Assembly: GCA_965243755.1 (NCBI GenBank)
Contig: CBDEVW010000003.1
Span: 1,736,001 to 1,800,000, forward strand
Direction of reading: 5' to 3'
DNA from: JANSWY01 sp965243755
GTDB lineage: Bacteria; Bacteroidota; Bacteroidia; Cytophagales; Cyclobacteriaceae
Length of the DNA: 64,000 nucleotides
The notes under the pieces were generated by a model. It was given only the letters and a program-made list of their open reading frames with translations. It was not told where the DNA came from and ran no database searches. Within the stretch, counting starts at the first letter, position 1. Every line of letters starts with the position of its first letter. Of the stretch, positions 37,929 through 47,140 are shown one piece after another. Made by a program: the position numbers and the translations under genes.

Positions 37929-39212
37929 TCAGGAAACTACCAGTTCATTTTTAATAATAGTTTCTGTTCTATCCGGACCTATAGAGACAATATTAATAGG
38001 CACATTCAATTCTTTTTCCAGAAATTCGATGTAACTCAATAATTCTGCAGGCATCTCATCAAAGCTTCCTACAGAAGAAAGGTCCTTATTCCAACCGGGG
38101 AACTCCTTGTATACTGGTTCAATCTCTTCCTCTATATTGAATTGAAGTTGGTCTGTTGTTGATCCATCACTGAGTTTATAATGGGTACAAACTTTAAATG
38201 AAGAAAACTCACTTAATATATCAGCCTTCATCATGAATAATTGAGTGACCCCATTGATCATGACTGCATAGCGCAATGCCGGTAGGTCCAGCCAGCCACA
38301 TCTTCTGGGACGACCTGTTGTAGCTCCGAATTCATTTCCTGCCTTCCTCAATTTTTCACCCACTTCATCATGGAGTTCTGTAGGGAATGGTCCTGAGCCA
38401 ACTCTGGTGCAATAAGCCTTAAAAATCCCATACACTTCACCGATATTCCGTGGAGCAATCCCCAGTCCTGTACAAGCTCCTGCAGCTGTGGTGTTAGAGC
38501 TTGTTACAAATGGATAAGATCCAAAATCAATATCCAATAAAGACCCTTGTGCACCTTCTGCAAGAACGGATTTATTTTCCTTTAATCCTTTATTAATGAA
38601 ATACTCAGAATCTGTAAGGTTCAGTTTTGAAAGCCTCGATACCGCATTGAAGAAATTTGTTTCCAGTTCATCTAACTCGTACTCGAATTTATAATGACCT
38701 AGAATTTCGAGATGCTTTTCTTTGAGAGCTTCGTATTTTTCTTTGAAGTTTGGAGAAATTATGTCTCCAACTCTTAATCCAAGTCGTGCAATTTTATCCT
38801 GATAAGTGGGGCCGATACCCCTTAATGTAGAACCAATCTTTTTTTCTCCCTTTGCCTTCTCATAAGCAGCATCGAGCAATCTATGGGTAGGTAATATTAT
38901 CGCAGCTTTTTTCGAAATGAATAGGTGACTGCCTAAATCGAGGTTGAAAGGGTTGAGGTCATCAAGTTCTTTCATGAAGATTACAGGGTCCAATACTACC
39001 CCGTTTCCTACTATATTCTTAATGCCTGGATGAAATATTCCAGAAGGTACCTGATGCAATACGTGTTTTATCCCTTCAAACTCCAGGGTGTGTCCGGCAT
39101 TTGGCCCTCCCTGGAACCTTGCTACCAAATCATATTTTCTTGCCAGAAAGTCGACTACCTTTCCTTTCCCTTCGTCTCCCCATTGGAGACCCAATAATAC
39201 ATCAACTGCCAT
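37929..39212 (-). CDS. purA: adenylosuccinate synthetase
   Basis: This 427-residue enzyme joins IMP and aspartate with GTP to give adenylosuccinate, the first committed step to AMP. The P-loop-like GLQWGDEGKGKVVDFLA (about 8-24) with catalytic Asp14, GPNAGHT (His42 region), the IMP-binding GIGPTYQDK, and the C-terminal GPDRTETI are present, and the length is normal for the family. The start codon shares one base with the stop of the STAS gene, so it is the last gene of the fur-STAS-purA operon. Confidence 0.97.
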   Translation of the reverse strand: MAVDVLLGLQWGDEGKGKVVDFLARKYDLVARFQGGPNAGHTLEFEGIKHVLHQVPSGIFHPGIKNIVGNGVVLDPVIFMKELDDLNPFNLDLGSHLFISKKAAIILPTHRLLDAAYEKAKGEKKIGSTLRGIGPTYQDKIARLGLRVGDIISPNFKEKYEALKEKHLEILGHYKFEYELDELETNFFNAVSRLSKLNLTDSEYFINKGLKENKSVLAEGAQGSLLDIDFGSYPFVTSSNTTAAGACTGLGIAPRNIGEVYGIFKAYCTRVGSGPFPTELHDEVGEKLRKAGNEFGATTGRPRRCGWLDLPALRYAVMINGVTQLFMMKADILSEFSSFKVCTHYKLSDGSTTDQLQFNIEEEIEPVYKEFPGWNKDLSSVGSFDEMPAELLSYIEFLEKELNVPINIVSIGPDRTETIIKNELVVS

Positions 39213-39553
39213 CAGTTACTTAATTTTTCTTTTGCTTGTTCCTTAGAATCTACGATTGTGAAAATTGCTTGTAATTTTGTGATGATCAATAGTTTTTTTA
39301 CATGCTCTGATGGATTCACCAGTACTATTTCTCCACCTTTATTTCTGAACTTTGTCAGAATTGTAATTAACACTCCAATCCCACTACTATTAATGTATCT
39401 AACATCTTCAATGTCCACAATTGCTTTGGTGACTCCCTGATTAATGACATCATTTATTTTTTCAATCACTTCAGGGCCATTGTTTTCTCCAATTAAATCA
39501 CCAGTAAACTTAAGTTCGAAGATACTGTCTACAGTTTCGCTTGAATAGTTCAT
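39212..39553 (-). CDS. STAS-domain anti-sigma-factor-antagonist-like protein
   Basis: This 113-residue single-domain protein resembles SpoIIAA/RsbV. The phosphorylation motif INSSGIGVLITIL includes Ser56/Ser57, and FTGDLIGENNGPEVIEKI and LVNPSEHVKKLLIITKL match the family order. In Bacillus such proteins release sigma factors from anti-sigma kinases; in Bacteroidota the partner is usually unknown. It overlaps the Fur-family gene by 4 bases and purA by 1 base, so it is co-translated with both. No anti-sigma kinase or PP2C phosphatase is seen in the window. Confidence 0.9.
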   Translation of the reverse strand: MNYSSETVDSIFELKFTGDLIGENNGPEVIEKINDVINQGVTKAIVDIEDVRYINSSGIGVLITILTKFRNKGGEIVLVNPSEHVKKLLIITKLQAIFTIVDSKEQAKEKLSN

Positions 39554-40029
39554 GACTTGGAGGCTTCCGCCAATTTATGCTCACAATTTTCTTTTAGACA
39601 ATCAGCATACAGTATTAAAGAATGGTGCACCACGTTGTATTGTAATAATTCACCTACTGTATTCTGAATATTTTGGATTCTTGGGTCACAGAATTCAACT
39701 ACCTTGTGACATTCTGTACAGATCAGATGATCGTGTTGTTTATATCCGTATGACTTTTCGTACTGAGCCAGGTTTTGACCAAATTGATGCTTACTTACCA
39801 GGTCACACTCCATTAGGAGGTCCAGAGAGTTGTAAACAGTAGCGCGGCTTACTCTGTAGTTTTTATTCTTCATACTTATATAAAGAGACTCTACATCGAA
39901 ATGTCCATCTCTACTATATATTTCTTCCAGTATGGCGTATCTCTCAGGGGTTTTCCTTAATCCCTTTTTTTCTAGATATGCAGTGAATATCTTTTTTACC
40001 TGCTCAAATATTTCTTCGTTTAGTGCCAT
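39550..40029 (-). CDS. Fur-family metal-responsive transcription regulator
   Basis: This 159-residue protein has a winged helix (about 20-90, KTPERYAILEEIY; VSRATVYNSLDLL) and a dimerisation domain with YKQHDHLICTECHKVVEF, giving the metal-sensing histidines and a C-x2-C pair, and a second C-x4-C pair (CLKENC) for structural zinc. This is the Fur/PerR/Zur family; the sub-type cannot be chosen by eye. A TATATTTG element precedes the start codon. It is the first gene of the fur-STAS-purA operon. Confidence 0.93.
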   Translation of the reverse strand: MALNEEIFEQVKKIFTAYLEKKGLRKTPERYAILEEIYSRDGHFDVESLYISMKNKNYRVSRATVYNSLDLLMECDLVSKHQFGQNLAQYEKSYGYKQHDHLICTECHKVVEFCDPRIQNIQNTVGELLQYNVVHHSLILYADCLKENCEHKLAEASKS

Positions 40030-40046
40030 AATTTTCTAAAGCCGTG

Positions 40047-40054
40047 CAAATATA
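40047..40054 (-). promoter_or_regulatory. -7 element for the fur-STAS-purA operon
   Basis: TATATTTG on the minus strand matches the TAnnTTTG consensus, 17 bases before the start codon of the Fur-family gene. No good -33 TTTG was found, so the site is tentative. Confidence 0.45.
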
Positions 40055-40094
40055 CATCTAATCACCATTTCGACATGGTATTGGGTGCATTGAT

Positions 40095-42293
40095 TTAGGT
40101 GAATCGATTTATGTTAACTATACCGTCTATTTTGAGAAGATTGTCAATCAATGTCTCCAAGTGTTCGGTATCTTCAATGTAAACATGAATTTCACCTTCA
40201 AAAATTCCCCCTTCGGTATCGATACTCAGAGATCTCATGTTCACCTTGAGTTCAGAACTAATTACATTTGATATGTCATTGATCATTCCTATTCTATCGG
40301 TACCTATTACTTTGAGTCCTGCAAGGAAGGATCGATCCTGCGATGAGGTCCACTTGGCTTTAATCACCCGATATCCATAATTTGAGAGTAGTTCCACCGC
40401 ATTTGGGCAAGATGTTCTGTGAATTTTAATTCCTTCATTTACAGTAACAAATCCAAACACATCATCACCGGGAATCGGGTTACAGCATTTGGCAAATTTG
40501 TACTCTACCACATCCATGTCCTCACCAATCAACAAAAGGTCCTGATCTTTTTTTCTTACTTTCTTAATCTCCCCTTTAAATCCTTCCGGATCTGATACCC
40601 GTCTTGTCTTTTTAACGTCCTGATTATAATGATCATGGAATTTCTTAATTTCAGACGGGTTAATTTTTCCTTTTCCTACCCGATAAAATAGTTCAAGTGG
40701 AGTTTTTGTGCCGAAATATTCAACCAGTTGATCCAATATTTTGGTAGTGAGTTTTAACTTAAGTTGTCCCAGTTTTCTGGTGATTATTTCTTTCCCATCT
40801 GTAGCAGCATCTCTTTTTTCTTCTTTTAGGGCATCCTTTATGCTTGACTTGGCTTTTGAGCTAACAACATACTTTAACCAATCTTCATTTGGCTTTTGCT
40901 TCTTGGAAGTTAGTATTTCGACCTGGTCACCATTTTTCAATTTATAATTGAGCGGCACCAGTTTTTGGTTTACTTTGGCTCCCAGGCAATGAGCCCCTAT
41001 TTCTGTATGAATATCAAAAGCGAAATCGAGGGCAGTTGCACCATATGGGAGTGTTTTCAGATCACCTTTAGGGGTAAAAACAAATACTTCCTCCTGGAAA
41101 AGATTGGACCTAAAGTCATCTACAAATTCTATTGCGGAGGAATCATTCTGTTCGAGAATTTCCCGCACTTTCATGATCCACTGCTCAAGGCCACTTTCAC
41201 TACTTGTGTTTTCTTTGTATTTCCAGTGTGCCGCATATCCTTTCTCCGCTATTTCATCCATTCTTACGGTCCTTATTTGGACCTCTACCCACTGCCCTGT
41301 ATTACTCATTACAGTAGTGTGAAGAGATTCATATCCATTCGACCTTGGTGTGCTTACCCAATCTCTGAGTCTATCCGGATTTGGCTGATAAAAATCTGTC
41401 ACAATGGAATATACCTGCCAGCATGCTGCCTTCTCCTGCTCCAGGTCAGTATCAATTATAATTCTGATGGCAAACAAATCATAAACTTCCTCAAAGGAGA
41501 CATTTTGTTTTTTCATTTTGTTCCATATGGAATGAATGGATTTTGGTCTTCCTTTGATCTCAACGTTTAGTCCGGTTTTGGTTATTTCATTTTGGAGTGG
41601 TTTTATAAACTGCCTAATAAATTTATTTCTAGATACCTTAGATTCATTGATTTTCTGGGCAATGGAATTGTATGTCTCTCTATCAGTGTACTTAAGGTAC
41701 AAGTCTTCCAGTTCACTTTTAATTGCGTATAAACCAAGTCTATGGGCCAGCGGAGCATAAATGTAGATTGTTTCGCTGGCTATCTTCAGTTGTTTGTGGC
41801 GAGGCATACTGGCCAGTGTCCTCATATTGTGTAATCTGTCCGCCAATTTGACAAGTATCACCCTTACATCCTCAGAGAGTGTAAGTAGCATTTTCCGGAA
41901 GTTTTCTGCTTGTTGGGAACTTCCCTCCTCGAACACTCCAGAAATTTTGGTAAGCCCATCAATAATTTTAGCTACTTTTTTTCCAAACATTCTTTCAATG
42001 TCTGAGATTTCCATATCGGTATCTTCCACTACATCATGTAGTAAAGCAGAAATAATGCTTGTTGGACCTAATCCAATCTCATCGACACAGATTTGAGCTA
42101 CTTCAAGTGGATGGTAGATGTAAGGTTCCCCAGACTTTCTCCTCATGTCCTTATGAGCTTCCAATGAGGTGTTGAACGCCTTTTTTATCATCTTGGCATC
42201 CCCGTCTTTGAGGAGAGGTTTTGCTTTTCTTAGCAGTTTACGGTACCTCCTAATTATTTCTTTCTTCTCTTCTTCTAAATCTACTGCTATCAT
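40095..42293 (-). CDS. bifunctional (p)ppGpp synthetase/hydrolase, RelA/SpoT family
   Basis: This 732-residue protein makes and breaks the stringent-response alarmone. The HD hydrolase (about 40-200) has HPLEVAQ and LLHDVVEDTD, so the metal site is intact. The synthetase (about 235-370) has the RxxxSIxxK-type site, GYESLHTTV, and VEVQIRT followed by AEKGYAAHWKYKE. TGS (about 400-460, VFTPKGDL...GAHCLG), a helical/zinc-finger part with CCNP, and a C-terminal ACT domain (about 660-732) follow. Both catalytic halves look functional. It is divergent from tRNA-Leu and not part of the fur operon. Confidence 0.95.
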   Translation of the reverse strand: MIAVDLEEEKKEIIRRYRKLLRKAKPLLKDGDAKMIKKAFNTSLEAHKDMRRKSGEPYIYHPLEVAQICVDEIGLGPTSIISALLHDVVEDTDMEISDIERMFGKKVAKIIDGLTKISGVFEEGSSQQAENFRKMLLTLSEDVRVILVKLADRLHNMRTLASMPRHKQLKIASETIYIYAPLAHRLGLYAIKSELEDLYLKYTDRETYNSIAQKINESKVSRNKFIRQFIKPLQNEITKTGLNVEIKGRPKSIHSIWNKMKKQNVSFEEVYDLFAIRIIIDTDLEQEKAACWQVYSIVTDFYQPNPDRLRDWVSTPRSNGYESLHTTVMSNTGQWVEVQIRTVRMDEIAEKGYAAHWKYKENTSSESGLEQWIMKVREILEQNDSSAIEFVDDFRSNLFQEEVFVFTPKGDLKTLPYGATALDFAFDIHTEIGAHCLGAKVNQKLVPLNYKLKNGDQVEILTSKKQKPNEDWLKYVVSSKAKSSIKDALKEEKRDAATDGKEIITRKLGQLKLKLTTKILDQLVEYFGTKTPLELFYRVGKGKINPSEIKKFHDHYNQDVKKTRRVSDPEGFKGEIKKVRKKDQDLLLIGEDMDVVEYKFAKCCNPIPGDDVFGFVTVNEGIKIHRTSCPNAVELLSNYGYRVIKAKWTSSQDRSFLAGLKVIGTDRIGMINDISNVISSELKVNMRSLSIDTEGGIFEGEIHVYIEDTEHLETLIDNLLKIDGIVNINRFT

Positions 42294-42328
42294 CTAAAAA
42301 ATTATTCTCAAAAAAATTTCGTTCGCGC

Positions 42329-42360
42329 TTGCTCTTGAACAAAATTAATATTTAAATTTG
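42329..42360 (+). promoter_or_regulatory. tRNA-Leu promoter (Bacteroidota type)
   Basis: TTG at 42329-42331, 21 bases, then TAAATTTG at 42353-42360, 20 bases before the mature tRNA. It matches the TTG / TAnnTTTG consensus. Confidence 0.65.
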
Positions 42361-42379
42361 CACTTCCATTTTTCGACCA

Positions 42380-42461
42380 GCGGATGTGGCGAAATTGGTA
42401 GACGCACTAGACTTAGGATCTAGCGCCGCGAGGCATGGGGGTTCGAGTCCCTCCATCCGCA
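42380..42461 (+). tRNA. tRNA-Leu (anticodon TAG)
   Basis: An 82-base tRNA with acceptor GCGGATG/CATCCGC, a long variable arm as expected for leucine, anticodon stem CTAGA/TCTAG with loop CTTAGGA (anticodon TAG), and T-arm GGTTCGAGTCC. The 3' CCA is not encoded. It is the only tRNA outside the rRNA operon in this window. Confidence 0.97.
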
Positions 42462-42470
42462 CATAAAATG

Positions 42471-42508
42471 AACCCTCTTAGCTGTACTAAATGGTTGAGA
42501 GGGTTTTT
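42471..42508 (+). terminator. tRNA-Leu terminator
   Basis: AACCCTCT and AGAGGGTT enclose a 19-base loop and are followed by a short T-run. It separates the tRNA from tig. Confidence 0.7.
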
Positions 42509-42535
42509 CATTTAAATAAGTAAACATTAATAACA

Positions 42536-43852
42536 TTGGAAATCTTATTAGACAAAATCAACGACACTGAGGCCTTAATTAAAATTACGCTAAACGAAGA
42601 TGATTATCAAAATAGCGTAGAGGAAAAAATCAAGGATTACAGTAAAAAGGCAAATATCAAAGGTTTTCGACCTGGAAAGGTGCCTGCAGGGATGATCAAA
42701 AAAATGTATGGGAAGTCAATTCTTGTAGATGAGATCAATCACATGTTGTCTCATAAATTGTCTGATTATCTGAGAGAGAGTGATTTACATATTCTTGGCG
42801 AGCCCATCCCTAATACAGAAAAGGCCGGTGCGATCGATTGGGATACCCAAAAAGATTTCGAGTTTGAATACAACATAGGGTTCGCGGAAGAATTCGAGCT
42901 TACTGTTGATAAAAAGGTAAAAGTAGATAAGCATCTCATTAAGGTAGATGATTCGGTTATCGATGAGACTGTAGATAATTTAAGGAATCAGTTTGGAGAG
43001 TCCATCAACCCAGATACAGTAGAGGAAGGTGATTCTGTTTTTGGCAAGCTTAAAACAGGGGATGTTGAAGTTGACGCCCTGATTGAACTTGACAAACTGA
43101 AGAAAACGCCAAGGAAAAAATTTATTGGTGCCAAATCAGGAGATGTTTTGGCGGTAGAAGGGAAGCATTTTGATGATGAGCAGTACTTTATCACCTTGCT
43201 AGGTGAACAAGAGAATCTAGAGGAGTTATCTAAGGCCAAGTTTGAATTTGTATTGAACAAAGTCAATCGGGTTGTTCCTGCTGAAGTAAATGAGGATCTC
43301 TTTAAGAAAACATTTCCAAATGAAGAGGTAGCTGATGAGGCTGCTTTCAGGGATAAAATAAAAGACATTGTTTCTGAAAATTATAACAGAGAGGCAGAGT
43401 TTTTATTCAATCAAAAAATACGTGAGAAATTAATCGAAAAGGCCAAAATCAATCTTCCTGATGAATTTCTTAAAAAATGGTTGATGCGAACCAATGAGGG
43501 ATTAACTGAAGAGGCATTAACGCAGGAATACAAACACTACGCTGATGAATTGATGTGGTCATTGATCAAGAATAAAATCATTAAAGATCAGGACATCAAA
43601 ATTGAACATCAGGATGTGGTGGAAGCTGCTAAAAATCAAATAAGAATGCAGTTTGCTCAATCTGGTATGGTTGGTGACCAGTTTGAAAGCAGCATGGATG
43701 CATTTGCTGACAACTACCTGAAAGGCGAGAATGGAGATAATTACATGAAAGTTCACAATCAGGTGCAAACAGAGAAAGTATTGCAATTTGTGAAAGAAAA
43801 CATCACGAGTAAGGAAAAAGAGGTGAGTCTTGATGAATTCAGGAAATTATAA
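42536..43852 (+). CDS. tig: trigger factor (ribosome-associated chaperone)
   Basis: This 438-residue chaperone binds the ribosome exit tunnel and shields nascent chains. The start is TTG; an in-frame stop lies 15 bases upstream and no ATG precedes the conserved N-terminus. The ribosome-docking signature GFRPGKVP is at residues 43-50. The central FKBP-like domain (about 150-230) is poorly conserved and lacks the aromatic pocket IPGFE-type residues, so prolyl isomerase activity is doubtful. The C-terminal helical cradle (about 240-430) is complete. A strong terminator follows, before clpP. Confidence 0.93.
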   Translation: MEILLDKINDTEALIKITLNEDDYQNSVEEKIKDYSKKANIKGFRPGKVPAGMIKKMYGKSILVDEINHMLSHKLSDYLRESDLHILGEPIPNTEKAGAIDWDTQKDFEFEYNIGFAEEFELTVDKKVKVDKHLIKVDDSVIDETVDNLRNQFGESINPDTVEEGDSVFGKLKTGDVEVDALIELDKLKKTPRKKFIGAKSGDVLAVEGKHFDDEQYFITLLGEQENLEELSKAKFEFVLNKVNRVVPAEVNEDLFKKTFPNEEVADEAAFRDKIKDIVSENYNREAEFLFNQKIREKLIEKAKINLPDEFLKKWLMRTNEGLTEEALTQEYKHYADELMWSLIKNKIIKDQDIKIEHQDVVEAAKNQIRMQFAQSGMVGDQFESSMDAFADNYLKGENGDNYMKVHNQVQTEKVLQFVKENITSKEKEVSLDEFRKL

Positions 43853-43914
43853 TTTATCAATGGGTAAATTTCCGGAATTGATGAAACCTACTTTGGTCAA
43901 ATAAAGTTATATTG

Positions 43915-43940
43915 AAGTCCTTTTATAAGGACTTTTTTTA
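43915..43940 (+). terminator. rho-independent terminator of tig
   Basis: AAGTCCTT TTAT AAGGACTT, an 8-base perfect stem with a run of seven T. It partly overlaps a TATTTTTG element (43939-43946) that may be the clpP promoter. Confidence 0.9.
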
Positions 43941-43967
43941 TTTTTGTAACATTCAGCAAATTAAATA

Positions 43968-44636
43968 ATGATCAATAAAGAAGAGTTTAGAAAATTTTCT
44001 GTTAAAGGTCAGGGAATCAGCGGCACCACATTTGACAGCTATGTAACACAGGTTGAAAACATGACCAGAGCTGTTATTGAAGAGCGTCCTACAAATTTCA
44101 GAGAGATTGATGTATTTTCCAGGTTGATCATGGACAGGATTATATTCCTGGGCATGCAAGTGGAAGAAGGTATCGCAAACATCATCACTGCTCAACTTTT
44201 GTTTCTGGAGTCAGTTGATCCCAAAAAAGATATTTTATTGTACATCAATAGTCCAGGAGGATCGGTTTATGCCGGATTGGGCATGTACGACACTATGCAA
44301 TACGTAGCACCGGATGTCGCTACCATCTGTACAGGGATGGCAGCATCTATGGGAGCAGTTTTACTTGCAGGTGGAGCTGAAAATAAGCGATCTGCACTTC
44401 CGCATTCCAGAATTATGATCCATCAGCCAAGTGGTGGTATGCAAGGACAATCGAGGGATATGGAAATTACCCTGAAGCAGATGCAGGAATTAAGAAAAGA
44501 TTTATACGAAATATTAGCAAAGCACTCCGGAAAATCATTTGAGCAGATCGAACAAGATTCTGACAGGGACTATTGGATGAGGGCAAGTGAAGCTAAGGAA
44601 TATGGCCTCATTGATGAGGTTTTAAACAGAAATTAA
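43968..44636 (+). CDS. clpP: ATP-dependent Clp protease proteolytic subunit
   Basis: This 222-residue serine protease forms the double-heptamer chamber of ClpXP. The catalytic triad is visible as Ser127 (GMAASMGA), His152 (RIMIHQPSGG) and Asp197 (IEQDSDRD). The oligomer and handle segments (LYINSPGGSV; QMQELRKDLYEILA) are present. A propeptide of about 25-30 residues precedes the mature domain. ATG 43968 is followed directly, without a gap at the stop, by clpX, so the two are co-expressed. Confidence 0.97.
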   Translation: MINKEEFRKFSVKGQGISGTTFDSYVTQVENMTRAVIEERPTNFREIDVFSRLIMDRIIFLGMQVEEGIANIITAQLLFLESVDPKKDILLYINSPGGSVYAGLGMYDTMQYVAPDVATICTGMAASMGAVLLAGGAENKRSALPHSRIMIHQPSGGMQGQSRDMEITLKQMQELRKDLYEILAKHSGKSFEQIEQDSDRDYWMRASEAKEYGLIDEVLNRN

Positions 44637-45866
44637 ATGGCACAAGTAACCTGTTCTTTTTGTGGAAGGAATAAAAAAGATGTAGACCTGATGATCTCGG
44701 GTATACATGCCCACATTTGCGACAAGTGTATTTCACAGGCGCAACAAATTTTAAATGAGGAATTGAAAACCAAAACAAGTTCAACTTCTCCTAAATTTAA
44801 CTTAATCAAACCTGCGGACATGAAACTCCATCTTGATGAGTTTGTGGTAGGGCAGGATGAAGCCAAGAAATATATCTCAGTTGCCGTGTACAACCATTAC
44901 AAGAGGCTGATGCAAGAGACCTCTGCTGAAGATGTTGTGATTGAAAAATCCAATATTGTAATGGTAGGACAAACAGGAACAGGTAAAACCTATCTGGCCA
45001 GAACATTAGCAAAAATACTGCAGGTACCATTTTGTATTGCGGATGCTACCGTATTAACGGAAGCAGGATATGTTGGAGAGGATGTAGAAAGTATTCTTAC
45101 CCGCTTATTACAGGCCGCAAACTACGATGTAGAAGCAGCAGAGAGGGGTATTGTTTATATAGATGAGATTGACAAGATCGCTCGCAAATCTGACAATCCA
45201 TCTATTACTCGCGATGTTAGTGGTGAAGGAGTACAACAGGCGCTGCTTAAGCTTTTGGAAGGTACAACGGTAAATGTTCCACCTCAGGGAGGAAGAAAAC
45301 ATCCGGACCAAAAAATGATCACCGTTAACACTGAGCACATTTTGTTTGTTTGTGGTGGTGCTTTTGATGGTATTGAGCGACATATAGCTAATCGTCTTAA
45401 CACAAGGCCAATTGGATTTGTAGGGTCGGAAGATGTGGAAGCCAGCAATCTGGACAAGGATAATATGTTGCAATACATCACTGCTCAAGATCTCAAAAGT
45501 TATGGGCTTATTCCAGAATTAATTGGAAGGCTTCCTGTATTAACTCACCTGGATCCATTGAGCCGAGAAACACTTAAGCTAATTCTTACTACCCCTAAGA
45601 ATGCACTGGTAAAGCAGTATGAAAAGCTTTTCAAAATGGAGGATGTTAAATTAGAGTTTACTAAAGGTGCACTTGACTACATCGTAGACAAAGCTGTTGC
45701 TTTTAAACTTGGAGCCAGAGGTTTACGATCAATCTGTGAAGCTATTATGACCGATGCGATGTTTGAACTTCCTTCGGACCCAAGCATCAAAGAGTTCTCT
45801 ATTACCAAAGCATATGCTGAGCAAAAGTTTGAGAAATCCAAGTTCAACAAACTAAGAGCTGCTTAG
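44637..45866 (+). CDS. clpX: ATP-dependent Clp protease ATP-binding subunit
   Basis: This 409-residue AAA+ unfoldase feeds ClpP. The N-terminal zinc-binding domain has Cys6, Cys9, Cys28 and Cys31. Walker A is GQTGTGKT (111-118), Walker B VYIDEID, and sensor residues follow (GELIGRLPV-like: PELIGRLPV). The ClpP-binding IGF loop reads RPIGFVG. It starts at the base after the clpP stop and ends at a strong terminator, giving a two-gene operon. Confidence 0.97.
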   Translation: MAQVTCSFCGRNKKDVDLMISGIHAHICDKCISQAQQILNEELKTKTSSTSPKFNLIKPADMKLHLDEFVVGQDEAKKYISVAVYNHYKRLMQETSAEDVVIEKSNIVMVGQTGTGKTYLARTLAKILQVPFCIADATVLTEAGYVGEDVESILTRLLQAANYDVEAAERGIVYIDEIDKIARKSDNPSITRDVSGEGVQQALLKLLEGTTVNVPPQGGRKHPDQKMITVNTEHILFVCGGAFDGIERHIANRLNTRPIGFVGSEDVEASNLDKDNMLQYITAQDLKSYGLIPELIGRLPVLTHLDPLSRETLKLILTTPKNALVKQYEKLFKMEDVKLEFTKGALDYIVDKAVAFKLGARGLRSICEAIMTDAMFELPSDPSIKEFSITKAYAEQKFEKSKFNKLRAA

Positions 45867-45886
45867 GATAAAAGATTGAACTCAAG

Positions 45887-45921
45887 AAGACCGGTTCAGT
45901 TTATGATCCGGTCTTTTTTTT
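45887..45921 (+). terminator. clpPX operon terminator
   Basis: AAGACCGG, a 13-base loop, CCGGTCTT and a run of eight T on the plus strand. Confidence 0.9.
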
Positions 45922-45934
45922 GAGTAATTTCTAA

Positions 45935-47035
45935 TTAATGTTTATTACTGATTATATCCTCAGCTACCTGTTTTGATGCGTTTAGTTTTCCTATGCTGTT
46001 TTCAATTTCTTTGTACCCTTTCTTAATTTGTTCTAAGCACTGATCATCATTGATAGCCGCTGTTACAAATTCCATTAAGTTTGGGAGGTTGTACTCATCC
46101 TGTATTAATTCCTTCACTACTTCACGATTCGCTATCAGGTTTACCAGTGAAATGTATTTGATCTTAAGTATTCGTTTGGCAACCTGATATGTTAGCGAAC
46201 TGGTTCTGTAACAAACAATTTGCGGTATGTTGAGTAAGGCTGTTTCCAAAGTAGCAGTTCCTGAAGTCACAATGGCAGCTTTTGATAACTTTAGTACATC
46301 GTATGTCTTGTCCCAGATAATTGAGACGTTGGGCTGGTTATGAAATATTGAATACCATTCAGGTGCGAGGTTAGATACAGCAGAAACCAGGAAATGTACC
46401 TTCGGAAAGCTAGTTGTTAGGGTAGACATGACTGGAATCATTGCTTGTACCTCCTGTTTTCGACTACCAGGAAGTAATGCAATACATGTGTGATTTCTGA
46501 ACTTATCCGCTAGTTGCTCATCATAAGAATAGTCATTAATCCTTTCAACTAAAGGGTTTCCTACATACTTGGCGGTTACTTCAAATCTATTATAGAAATC
46601 AACTTCAAACGGTAAGATGCAATATATACTGTGAGTATAATTTCTGAGCTTTTCAATTCTTCCGGTATTCCAGGCCCATACTTTTGGGGGAATGTAGTAA
46701 CAGACTTTTATGCCTCGTTGCGATCCGTATTTGGCTAGTCTTAAATTGAAACCCGGGTAGTCTATTAAGATCAGTACGTCTGGGCTAAACAAAGCAATAT
46801 CGTTTTTGCACTGCCTAAAGAGTTTCCTTATCAAATTTAGGTTCTTTATGACTTCCATAACCCCCATAAAAGCCAGGTCTCGATAGTGCATTAATAAATC
46901 AGCCCCTTCCCTTTCCATTAATTCGCCACCCCAGCATTTGATTTCAGCTCCTTTATCCATGGATTTGAGTGCGGCGATTAATTTACTCCCATGCAAATCA
47001 CCTGATCGCTCACCTGCTACTATAAAATATTTCAT
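45935..47035 (-). CDS. lpxB: lipid-A-disaccharide synthase
   Basis: This 366-residue GT19 enzyme condenses UDP-2,3-diacylglucosamine with lipid X to form the lipid A disaccharide at the inner membrane. Family motifs are present: AGERSGDLHGSKLI at the N-terminus, VLIDYPGFNLRLAK (about 90-103), YYIPPKVWAWNTGRI, LLPGSRKQEV (about 190) and KAAIVTSGTATLETAL near the sugar-nucleotide site. This confirms an outer membrane with LPS. It is divergent from hldD over 105 bases. Confidence 0.95.
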   Translation of the reverse strand: MKYFIVAGERSGDLHGSKLIAALKSMDKGAEIKCWGGELMEREGADLLMHYRDLAFMGVMEVIKNLNLIRKLFRQCKNDIALFSPDVLILIDYPGFNLRLAKYGSQRGIKVCYYIPPKVWAWNTGRIEKLRNYTHSIYCILPFEVDFYNRFEVTAKYVGNPLVERINDYSYDEQLADKFRNHTCIALLPGSRKQEVQAMIPVMSTLTTSFPKVHFLVSAVSNLAPEWYSIFHNQPNVSIIWDKTYDVLKLSKAAIVTSGTATLETALLNIPQIVCYRTSSLTYQVAKRILKIKYISLVNLIANREVVKELIQDEYNLPNLMEFVTAAINDDQCLEQIKKGYKEIENSIGKLNASKQVAEDIISNKH

Positions 47036-47140
47036 TCAGAAGTAAATAGTTAATGGGACATCTTTATATTCGAACCTGTGATAGATAGTAACAAATATAG
47101 GTTTGTTGCGGGACGAATTTAAAAATCTTATTGAACAACA

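Noticed and set aside
40965..41570. 201-codon frame on the plus strand
   Set aside because: It is antisense to the Rel/SpoT gene, whose frame is unambiguous.
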